Program-made: the position numbers and the translations under genes
Source of the DNA: Aliirhizobium smilacinae
GTDB lineage: Bacteria; Pseudomonadota; Alphaproteobacteria; Rhizobiales; Rhizobiaceae
DNA: 64,000 bases
Direction of reading: 5' to 3'
Assembly (NCBI RefSeq): GCF_006335145.1
Contig: NZ_VDMN01000005.1
Span: 186,001 to 250,000, forward strand
The notes under the pieces: generated by a model
The model's input: only the letters and a program-made list of their open reading frames with translations
Told to the model about the DNA's origin: nothing
Database searches by the model: none
Part shown: one piece after another, positions 43,130 to 50,775 of the stretch
Layout: every line of letters begins with the position of its first letter
How positions within the stretch are numbered: position 1 is the first letter of the stretch

Positions 43130-44565
43130 ACATGAAGATGATAAAATCATTCGCTTTCGCCGCACCTCTGGTGTTTGCAGCTTTAGTTCCGGCCATGGCA
43201 TCGGCTCAGGAATTCTCGAAGGAACTGGTCGAGAAGGGTCGCTATCTGGCGACCGCTTCCGACTGCGTCGCCTGTCATACCAACCATGCCGACGGCAAGC
43301 CGATGGCGGGTGGCCTGCCGATGTCTTCGCCGGTTGGTACGATCATGTCGACGAACATCACGCCGTCGAAGGAATTCGGCATTGGCAACTATACGCAAGC
43401 CCAGTTTTCCGACGCGGTCCGCAAGGGTGTTCGCGGCGATGGCTCAAACCTCTATCCGGCCATGCCATACGTCTCCTATTCCGTCATGACGGATGAGGAC
43501 ATCCACGCGCTCTACGCCTATTTCATGCAGGGCGTCGATCCGGTGGACGAGAAGGCTCCTGAAACGAAGCTGCCTTTCCCGATGAACATCCGGGCCTCCA
43601 TAATGGGATGGAACCTGCTGTTCCGCCCGAACGAGGTGCATGTCGATGATCCAAGCCAATCGGCCGAATGGAACCGCGGAAAGTATCTCGCCGAAGGTGC
43701 CGGTCACTGCAGCACCTGCCACACGCCGCGCGGTGCCTTCATGCAGGAACAGAAAAGCCTGAACCTTACGGGCGGTCAGGTCGGCGCGTGGTATGCGCCC
43801 GATATTACCAATGACAAGGTGCATGGTATCGGCTCGTGGAGCCAGCAAGATTTCGTCACCTATCTGAAAACCGGCAAGCTGGAAAACAAGGCGCAGGCAG
43901 CGGGCAGCATGGCGGAGGCGATCAGCTACTCGTTCCAGCACCTGACGGATGGGGATCTCAACGCAATCGTCACCTATGTGCGCAGCGTTCCATCGGCGAA
44001 TGCTTCGCCCGCATCCGGCGCCACCCGCTTCGACAATGGAAAAGCCGGCAATGACATGGCTGCCTTCCGTGGCAAGGAGTATGCCGAAAGCCTCGCAGGC
44101 AATCACGCTGGCGCGCAAATCTTTACCGCCAACTGCGCCTCGTGCCACGGTTACAATGCACAAGGTACGAGGGACGGCTATTACCCGAGCCTGTTCCACA
44201 ATGCCGCCACGGCCGGTGACAACTCGATCAACGTTATCTCCGCGATCCTCAATGGCGTCGATCGCCACACCGATGCCGGCCATGTATTCATGCCGCCTTT
44301 CGGCGATCAGACGAATGCCGTCGTGCAGCTGAACAATGTCGAGGTTGCCTCGCTCTCCAACTACCTGTTGGCGCAGTATGGTAACGAGAAGCTCAAGGTG
44401 ACGCCAGAAGATGTTCAGGTGATCCGCGAAGGCGGGCCGAAGTCCAATATCGTCCAGCTCGCCAGGATTGGAATGGGCGCGGGCGCGGCAGTCGTCGTGT
44501 TTCTCCTGGCCGGTCTGATCTGGTATCGGGCCCGCCGCAAGACGCTGCCGGTCCCGTCTGTGTAA
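43126..44565 (+). CDS. Tri-haem cytochrome c subunit of the sugar/polyol dehydrogenase
   Basis: The 479-residue exported cytochrome has a signal peptide ending ASAQ, three CxxCH haem sites (CVACH, CSTCH, CASCH) and a C-terminal membrane anchor (AAVVVFLLAGLIWYRARRK). It passes electrons from the FAD and Fe-S cofactors to ubiquinone. Its start overlaps the large-subunit stop (ATGA). A strong hairpin follows the stop by 8 bases. Confidence 0.9.
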   Translation: MNMKMIKSFAFAAPLVFAALVPAMASAQEFSKELVEKGRYLATASDCVACHTNHADGKPMAGGLPMSSPVGTIMSTNITPSKEFGIGNYTQAQFSDAVRKGVRGDGSNLYPAMPYVSYSVMTDEDIHALYAYFMQGVDPVDEKAPETKLPFPMNIRASIMGWNLLFRPNEVHVDDPSQSAEWNRGKYLAEGAGHCSTCHTPRGAFMQEQKSLNLTGGQVGAWYAPDITNDKVHGIGSWSQQDFVTYLKTGKLENKAQAAGSMAEAISYSFQHLTDGDLNAIVTYVRSVPSANASPASGATRFDNGKAGNDMAAFRGKEYAESLAGNHAGAQIFTANCASCHGYNAQGTRDGYYPSLFHNAATAGDNSINVISAILNGVDRHTDAGHVFMPPFGDQTNAVVQLNNVEVASLSNYLLAQYGNEKLKVTPEDVQVIREGGPKSNIVQLARIGMGAGAAVVVFLLAGLIWYRARRKTLPVPSV

Positions 44566-44573
44566 AGACTGGT

Positions 44574-44601
44574 TATCCGCCGGTTTTCAACCCGGCGGAT
44601 A
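44574..44601. terminator. Bidirectional terminator hairpin
   Basis: The perfect 10-bp stem TATCCGCCGG and CCGGCGGATA, with an 8-base loop TTTTCAAC, lies between the convergent cytochrome gene and the cadherin-like fragment. Position and symmetry suit termination in both directions, although there is no long U run. Confidence 0.6.
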
Positions 44602-44626
44602 GCGTTGACGCCAGTGGGCAGCTCCA

Positions 44627-46003
44627 TCAGCGGTCGGGCAGTTCGCTCCACCGCTGAAGCGCGTGGCCGAGCATAGAAACGTCGTCGCCAGGCAGGTCTG
44701 CCGCTGCAAGCAGATGATCCGAGAACAGGCCTGGACCAAGATCTGATCTGCGGTCGCTGACGTGATCGAGGATCGCGCCGGTGTTGAGATCGATGCGGAT
44801 CGTGTCGGAGATCACGCCATCCGATGAATTACCGTGAATGCGCAGGTCAATGAATTCAAGACCTGCCGGCGGACGGCCGATGACGAGGCCCTGGCGCGTC
44901 GGTTTAAGCCAGTCCGGCAACGGGCGTCCATCCGCGAGCGTCACACCAAATGAAGCATTCTCAACATCTCCGTCCGAGGACGGCATGATGTAGAGGTAAT
45001 CCTTGTAGACCATCGTATCGATCTGGAACCACGTGCTTTCGGCGCCTTCCCGCGCCAGATGGATGTTCGAGCCGCCCTTGAAGAAGCCTGCTGTCAGGTC
45101 ATCGATGATGCGGCCGCTCTCCACCCATTCGTCCATCTGCCTGGCGGCATAGATGACGGCGCCTTCTTCCGGGAGATAGCCAATGCCGTTCAGCGAGCGG
45201 ATGGAATTGACGACGTTGACGATCGGGCCTTGAGCGGTGAGATCGGCAATCCCGTTAAGATTGTCCATGATCGAGGATATCGGCGACGATGATCCGGCCG
45301 ATATGCTGTCGGAGACCGATGGCGGTTGCCAGGGATCGGTCGGCTCGGCAGTGACCGGCGACGCCGGATCCACCTCCAGCGGCGGGCGCGGCTCGTCCGG
45401 GCCTTCAACCGGATCGACCGTGATCGCCACGGTATAGGTGGCTGTGTTGGTGCCGTCGCTGATCGTGAAGGTGAAGCTATCCGTTCCGTTGTAACCGACA
45501 GATGGTATGTAGGTGTAGGTCCCATCCGGATTGATCGTCACCGTACCATGCTGTGGGCCGTTACCGAGGCCGTAAGAAATCGGCTGGCCTTCAGGATCTG
45601 TAGCCGGCGGCAGGTTGCCCGAGACCGATGTTCCTTCGGTAACCGAGATGGACGTATCCGAGGAACTCGGTGGGTCGTTGACCGGATCAACCGTGATGGT
45701 GATCGTGTAGGTAGATATCGAGCGGCCGTCGCTCACCGTGTAGGTGAATGTGTCCGTTCCGTTGAAATTGAGTGCCGGAACATAGGTGTAGGTCCCATCT
45801 GAATTGACGGTGACCATGCCGTGGACGGCGGGCGCACCGAGGCCATAGGTCAGCGTGTCGCCATCCGCATCCGTTGCAACCGGCAGGCGGCCGTTGAACG
45901 GCGTATCCTCGAAGGCGGTGACATTGGCGTCGGAGCCGACGGGCGGTCGGTTCGGTGCCCCGATCGAGACGGTCACGGTATAGGTCGAGGTCGCCTGACC
46001 ATC
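44627..46003 (-). pseudogene. Cadherin-like repeat protein, 5'-truncated
   Basis: The frame is open up to 46261, but codons upstream of about 46003 are antisense to the HlyD fragment and have no repeat character. The remaining about 459 residues start within a repeat at DGQATSTYTVTV. Two complete 91-residue cadherin-like (VCBS/Ig-like) repeats follow, then a low-complexity linker (SDSISAGSSSPISS) and a C-terminal domain with ADGRPLPDWLKPTRQGLVIGRPPAG, like the putative Ig domains of dystroglycan-type proteins. Intact relatives are usually large secreted surface proteins. The N-terminus and promoter are missing, so the gene is probably dead. Confidence 0.7.
45407..45952 (-). repeat. Two tandem 273-bp (91-residue) cadherin-like repeats
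   Basis: Unit A spans 45680-45952 and unit B 45407-45679. A 17-base identical stretch, TAGGTGTAGGTCCCATC on the plus strand, recurs at 45510 and 45783, exactly 273 bp apart. The encoded units share NSDGTYTYVP/NPDGTYTYIP and FNGTDTFTYTVSDG/YNGTDSFTFTISDG. Confidence 0.8.
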
Positions 46004-46378
46004 GCCGACTGGATCGGCCGGCCGGTGACGACCGGCGAGCGGATCATGGAAGTGGCCGATCCCGACCGCATGCAGCTTCGCGTCGATGTGCCGGTGGCGG
46101 ATGCGATTGCGGTCTCCAAAGGGGCGAAGGTCAGGGCTTTTCTCGATTCCGATCCTCTCAACCCGGCCAGTGCCGAAGTGGTGGCAGCTTCTTTCGAGGC
46201 AAGGATGATCGAGGGCGACGTACTGGCCTATCGCATCTATGCGGCGCTGGACGGCGATCAACCCGGCATGCGGCTCGGCATTCGCGGCACGGCGCAGATC
46301 AGCGGCGAGAAGGTTGCGCTTGCCTATTACCTGTTCCGCAAGCCGATCTCGGTCATCCGCCAGCGGTTCGGCTTATGA
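46004..46378 (+). pseudogene. HlyD-family membrane fusion protein, C-terminal fragment only
   Basis: About 124 residues from ADWIGRPVTTGERIMEVADPDR onward match the C-terminal beta-barrel of HlyD-type adaptors associated with M50/HlyD hybrids, including GAKVRAFLDSDPLNP and GMRLGIRGTAQISGE. Nothing upstream encodes the signal anchor, coiled coil or lipoyl domain, because the sequence switches there to the antisense of the cadherin-like gene. It ends in an ATGA overlap with the intact M50 gene, as an intact upstream operon gene would. Confidence 0.7.
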
Positions 46379-48537
46379 GCGGCCAGCCACAGGTTGCTCA
46401 ACCGCAGATCGGCCAGCCGCAGGATGCACCACTGCCGGCCCTGCGTCAGGATCTACAGATCATGCGGGTCGGGGCGAGTTATTCCGGCGCGCCGACCTGG
46501 GTGGTTTTCGACCCGATCCGCAACCGTTTCTTTCGCATCACCTATGAGATGTTCCAGGTTCTCAGCTTCTGGAATGTCAGCAGGACGGTCGGAAATCTGT
46601 TGAAAGCGGTGAATGCCCGTTTCATCGAGCGGATGTCGGCGGATGATATCGGAACCATTGTGCGCATGCTGGAGCACAATCTGCTTCTGGTACAGCCGAC
46701 GCGTGGGGCCTGGCGGGCGCTGCACCAGAAGGCGCAGCCGCGCCATTCATGGTTCATGCGGCTCATCCATAACTATCTGTTCTTCAGGATACCGCTGGTG
46801 CGACCCGAGCGGTTCATCCGGGCGACCTGGCCCCATGTCGCCTTCCTGTTCAGCAAGCTGTTCTGGTGGATCTCGGCTGCCGCAGGGCTGATCGGGCTCT
46901 ACCTAGTCTCCCGCCAATGGGATGCTTTCATCGGCACTTTTCCCTTCGTTTTTTCGCTGGAAGGGGCGGCGATTTCGATCCTGTCGGTGATCTTCATCAA
47001 GTGCTTGCACGAACTGGGGCACGCCTATGTGGCACATCGGTTCGACTGCCGCATCCCGACCATGGGCGTCGCCTTCATGGTCATGGTGCCGCTGCTCTAC
47101 ACCGATGTCAGCGATGCATGGAAACTGAAGTCGCGCTGGCAAAGACTGCGGATCGATTCCGCCGGAATGCTGGTGGAACTGACGGTCGCGGCCTACGCGC
47201 TGCTGGCCTGGGCGTTCGTACCGGATGGTCCGTTGCGCAGCGCCGTCTTCGTGCTCGCGGCAACCGGCGTGGTGTTGAGCCTAGTCGTCAATCTCAATCC
47301 ATTCATGCGTTTCGACGGCTATTACATCCTGGCGGATCTGCTCGGGATCGAGAACCTGCAGCCGCGCAGCTTCCGGCACATGCGCTGGCGCTTGCGGGAA
47401 TTCCTGTTCCGGCCCGGATATCCGGCGCCTGAAACGTTTCCGCCGCGGCTCGACGTGATCCTTACTGCCTATGCGGTGGCCACTGCCATCTATCGGTTGG
47501 TCCTCTATCTCGGCATTGCCGTGCTGGTCTATCATTTCACCATCAAGCTGGTCGGCATTCTGCTTTTTGCCGTCGAGATCGGCTTTTTCATCATTCGCCC
47601 TGTCGTCATGGAAATGAAGGAGTGGTGGGCCATGCGCAGCGACATCCTTAGAACCCGCAGGACCTATGTGACGGCCTCGATCGTTGGACTGTTGATCATT
47701 TTGGCATTCTTGCCGCTTTCGACCCGCGTCATCGCACCTGCGGTCATCTATCCGCAGCAATTCGTGCGTCTCTATCCGAAGGAGCCGGGACAGGTCGAAC
47801 GCCTCGACATATCTGCCGGGCAGGCGGTGAAAGCGGGAGATGTGCTGTTTGCCATCGATGCGCCGCAGATCAACGAGGAGCTGAGGATCGCGGATGTCGA
47901 GATCGAACTGGCCCGATCGCGTCTGGCGCGGATCGGCGCCAATGCGGACGACCTTGCCCAGCGCAGCATCATCCAAAGCGAACTTGGCAGTTTGCTAGCC
48001 CGCAGGCAGGGGCTGGAAGAGCGCAGGACTGCGCTGATCGTCAAGGCACCATTCGATGGCACCGTCACCGAGATCAACCCCGAAATCCAATCGGGTCAAT
48101 GGGTGGGACGCAGCGAGCAGATAGCCTTCCTTTCGGCAGGTCTTGGTTCGGTAGCGAGGGGATATGTGGCCGGCAATGACAGTTCGCGGCTCACTGTTAA
48201 TGCCTCCGGCTGGTTCGTCCCCGACGATCTTTCACAGCCGCGAATGCCGGTCACTCTCGCTGCCATCGCAGAAGCCGGCGCGCGGGAGATCGATGTCCCG
48301 CAGCTTTCATCTCATTATCACGGTGCCGTCGCCGTCCATGCGGTCAACGAAGGAAAGCGGCAGAGGCTGGTGCCGGTCTCGGCCCAATATGTCGTGGTGG
48401 CAACGATAGACGGCAGCACCCCTCTTCCGTTGCGATCGGTTCAGGGGGTGATGCTGATCGACGGCAAAGGCGTTAGTTTCGCTGAACGCGCCTGGAGGCG
48501 CATCCTCATGGTGCTTTTCCGTGAAGCGGGGTTCTAA
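46375..48537 (+). CDS. M50 (site-2-protease type) / HlyD hybrid membrane protein with PqqD-like N-terminus
   Basis: The 720-residue protein begins with a Gln/Pro-rich tail (residues 1-20), then a domain of about 80 residues (GAPTWVVFDPIRNRFFRITYE) resembling the PqqD/RRE peptide-binding fold. Membrane helices follow, containing the zinc motif HELGH (212-216) and the second M50 site NLNPFMRFDGYY (306-317). After a final helix (about 425-445) comes an HlyD-like periplasmic part with split lipoyl halves (PGQVERLDISAGQAVKAGDVLF, APFDGTVTEINPEIQSGQWVG). Such proteins sit with HlyD partners in poorly studied export loci. The frame is intact, but the upstream promoter seems lost. Confidence 0.8.
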   Translation: MSGQPQVAQPQIGQPQDAPLPALRQDLQIMRVGASYSGAPTWVVFDPIRNRFFRITYEMFQVLSFWNVSRTVGNLLKAVNARFIERMSADDIGTIVRMLEHNLLLVQPTRGAWRALHQKAQPRHSWFMRLIHNYLFFRIPLVRPERFIRATWPHVAFLFSKLFWWISAAAGLIGLYLVSRQWDAFIGTFPFVFSLEGAAISILSVIFIKCLHELGHAYVAHRFDCRIPTMGVAFMVMVPLLYTDVSDAWKLKSRWQRLRIDSAGMLVELTVAAYALLAWAFVPDGPLRSAVFVLAATGVVLSLVVNLNPFMRFDGYYILADLLGIENLQPRSFRHMRWRLREFLFRPGYPAPETFPPRLDVILTAYAVATAIYRLVLYLGIAVLVYHFTIKLVGILLFAVEIGFFIIRPVVMEMKEWWAMRSDILRTRRTYVTASIVGLLIILAFLPLSTRVIAPAVIYPQQFVRLYPKEPGQVERLDISAGQAVKAGDVLFAIDAPQINEELRIADVEIELARSRLARIGANADDLAQRSIIQSELGSLLARRQGLEERRTALIVKAPFDGTVTEINPEIQSGQWVGRSEQIAFLSAGLGSVARGYVAGNDSSRLTVNASGWFVPDDLSQPRMPVTLAAIAEAGAREIDVPQLSSHYHGAVAVHAVNEGKRQRLVPVSAQYVVVATIDGSTPLPLRSVQGVMLIDGKGVSFAERAWRRILMVLFREAGF

Positions 48538-48545
48538 GCATAACG

Positions 48546-48570
48546 CGCAAAAGTGTGTAGCGTTTTTGCG
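48546..48570. terminator. Weak hairpin between convergent genes
   Basis: CGCAAAA and TTTTGCG form a 7-bp stem with an 11-base loop, 8 bp after the M50 gene. The T/A-rich arms could supply a U run in both directions. Confidence 0.35.
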
Positions 48571-48590
48571 GTAACGACATGCAACCTGCC

Positions 48591-50147
48591 TCAAGGGCCG
48601 GTTGCCGGCGCGATCTGCATCTGGGCCGGGCGCAGCTTTTCCGGCTCGTCAGAAATCGGCTGTTGAGTGGTAAGGCGGTCCTGCGAGCTAGCTTGAGGCG
48701 TCGTCTGCGATGCGGCCGAAGCGGTTGTTCCGGCTGCGGGAACGCGTCCTGACCTCATATCCGTAGAAACCTTTTCGCTGCCCGATACCCGATCCGTGCC
48801 GACAGGCTGTGGAATGATGTTGCCGTCGGAGGAGGCGACACGCCAGACCGTATTGCCCGCATCATCGGCCACGAGCAGAGCCCCCGTGCCGTCTATGCCG
48901 ACGCCGACCGGACGGCCACGTGCCTGATCGCCCTGAAGGAAACCCGTCACCACGTCTTGGGCCTTGCCGGATGGCTTGCCATTTTCGAAAGGGATGTAAA
49001 CGACCTTGTATCCGTTGAAACTGGTGCGGTTCCAGCTGCCATGTTCACCGATGAAGGCTCCGCTGGCATAGGCCTGCGGCATGGCGGCGCCCATCGTGAA
49101 TGTCATGCCGAGAGCTGCAACGTGGCTGGAAAGCGCGTAATCCGGCGCAATCGCCTTCTCGACCATTTCCGGCCGGGGCGGATAGACGCGTGCATCGACA
49201 TGATTGCCGTAATAGCTCCATGGCCAGCCATAAAAGGCGCCGTCCTTCACGGAGGTCATGTAATCCGGTACGAGATTAGGGCCAAGCTCGTCGCGTTCGT
49301 TGATGACTGCCCAGAGTTCGCCGCTTTCCGGATGGAAGGTCAGGCCGTTGGGGTTGCGCAGGCCCGACGCAAATACCCGAGCCGCACCCGTCCGACGGTC
49401 GACCTGCCAGATCGCGGCGCGACCTTTTTCTGCCTCCAGCCCGTTTTCGGTGGCGTTCGAATTCGATCCCACGGAGACATAAAGCATTTGCCCGTCGGGG
49501 CTGAGCGCCAGATCCTTTGTCCAATGATGATTGATTGGGCCGCCAGGCAGGGGTGTCAGCACTTTCGGTTGTGCGGTGATCTCGTTCTGGCCGAGCTCAT
49601 AAGGATAGGCCAGCACGGCGCTGGCGGAAGCGACATACAGAGTGTTTTCGATCCAGGCGACGCCGAACGGCGAGTCCAGCTTGGTCAGAAGATCATGCTT
49701 TTCATCCACCTGACCGTCGCGATTGGTGTCGCGAAGCAGGGTGATCAGGTTGCTTTCTTTCTTTTCACCGCCACCGCTTCCATGGGCAAGCGCCATGATC
49801 CAGCCGCGAATGAAATCCTTCGGGCGGCTGAGTGGCTCGCCTTCCGGCGCCTGCGACTGAACGACCAGAACATCGCCATTCGGAAGTGTATGGACGGTGC
49901 GGGGATTAGCGAGATCCGCGGCATAGGCAGTCACCTTCAAACCGTCCGGTACGGTCGGCGTTTCGCCGTCTTTCCAGCCAACAACCTCGGCAACCTTGAG
50001 GTCGGGGAGAAGAACCTGCTGCGGCTCTGGAAGAACCGGGTCTGGCCCGATCTGCTGCGAGATATCGAAACCGCCATCCTGGGCAATTGCACTGGTGAGC
50101 CCGGCGGAAAGCGCGATGATCGATACGCCGAGAGCGGAATACTTCAT
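48591..50147 (-). CDS. PQQ-type sorbosone dehydrogenase family protein, exported
   Basis: ATG 50147 has GGAGGG seven bases upstream and gives 518 residues with a signal peptide ending AIAQ. The six-bladed beta-propeller of soluble aldose/sorbosone dehydrogenases is recognised from GLKVTAYAADLANPRTVHTLPNGDVLV, DSPFGVAWIENTLYVAS, HHWTKDLALSPDGQMLYVSVGSNSN, GLRNPNGLTFHP, AFYGWPWSYYGNH and GEHGSWNRTSFNGYKV. The last about 80 residues are a Ser/Thr/Ala/Gln-rich tail. PQQ use is predicted from the family. It follows the DUF2231 gene by two bases. Confidence 0.82.
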   Translation of the reverse strand: MKYSALGVSIIALSAGLTSAIAQDGGFDISQQIGPDPVLPEPQQVLLPDLKVAEVVGWKDGETPTVPDGLKVTAYAADLANPRTVHTLPNGDVLVVQSQAPEGEPLSRPKDFIRGWIMALAHGSGGGEKKESNLITLLRDTNRDGQVDEKHDLLTKLDSPFGVAWIENTLYVASASAVLAYPYELGQNEITAQPKVLTPLPGGPINHHWTKDLALSPDGQMLYVSVGSNSNATENGLEAEKGRAAIWQVDRRTGAARVFASGLRNPNGLTFHPESGELWAVINERDELGPNLVPDYMTSVKDGAFYGWPWSYYGNHVDARVYPPRPEMVEKAIAPDYALSSHVAALGMTFTMGAAMPQAYASGAFIGEHGSWNRTSFNGYKVVYIPFENGKPSGKAQDVVTGFLQGDQARGRPVGVGIDGTGALLVADDAGNTVWRVASSDGNIIPQPVGTDRVSGSEKVSTDMRSGRVPAAGTTASAASQTTPQASSQDRLTTQQPISDEPEKLRPAQMQIAPATGP

Positions 50148-50149
50148 GA

Positions 50150-50590
50150 TCATACCCTCCAGGCCAGTCTGGCATATTTGCGAGCGGAAACGACGGCGGC
50201 AAAGAGCGCCAGAACGAAGGTCACGGCTGAAAGAAAAAGACCGTAAGGCACAACCGCCGTCCACCCGTCGCCCGCATGAACGAAGCTATTGAGAAGTGCC
50301 ACGGCGAGTACCACGATATAGAGAAAAATAGACAGAAAGCCGGGTCGCAACGGACGTGTACGTCGCCGTATAAGATCCAGCAGACCGGCAATCAGACCGA
50401 TAGCGCCGAAGACCAGTCCGGCAAACAGAAGCCAGGACGAAAAATTCTGCCACATGATGTTGCCTTCGCTCTGCCAGAAGGCGATGTCAGTACCAAGTGC
50501 GAGCGTGAAGCAGACGAATGGAAACGGGACAAAAAGCGACTGTAGTGGGTAGGCGGCAGAATCCCTGTCACGGGAGGATAACACAGCCAT
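50150..50590 (-). CDS. DUF2231 four-helix membrane protein
   Basis: ATG 50590, preceded by GGAGAG, gives 146 residues with four hydrophobic helices (FPFVCFTLALGTDIAFW, FSSWLLFAGLVFGAIGLIAGLLDLI, FLSIFLYIVVLAVALLNSFVHAG, YGLFLSAVTFVLALFAAVVSA). DUF2231 proteins commonly lie beside sorbosone-type dehydrogenase genes. An electron-transfer or anchoring role is possible but untested. A start at 50659 would add an unsupported polar leader. Confidence 0.75.
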   Translation of the reverse strand: MAVLSSRDRDSAAYPLQSLFVPFPFVCFTLALGTDIAFWQSEGNIMWQNFSSWLLFAGLVFGAIGLIAGLLDLIRRRTRPLRPGFLSIFLYIVVLAVALLNSFVHAGDGWTAVVPYGLFLSAVTFVLALFAAVVSARKYARLAWRV

Positions 50591-50775
50591 TTTGCTCTCC
50601 GTACGAATAAGCGTAATTTTCCCGTCAACCACCAGTGCGGGAGATTTGTTCCGTGCCATTCCGGATCACCCGTTCGTGAGCAAGATTGTGACGGGTTTGA
50701 AGGGGGCACCGTCTTGTTGAAATGTAACCTGTGCCTAATTTTAGCCGTCAGACACTCATCGAAAGCAATGCCTCC

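Noticed and set aside
46004..46261. N-terminal 86 codons of the long minus-strand frame ending at 44627
   Set aside because: They are antisense of the HlyD fragment and show no signal peptide or repeat, so the cadherin-like gene was trimmed to 46003.
48957..50246. Plus-strand 429-residue open frame opposite the sorbosone dehydrogenase gene
   Set aside because: The minus strand has a signal peptide, propeller motifs and a ribosome site. The plus-strand translation has none of these.
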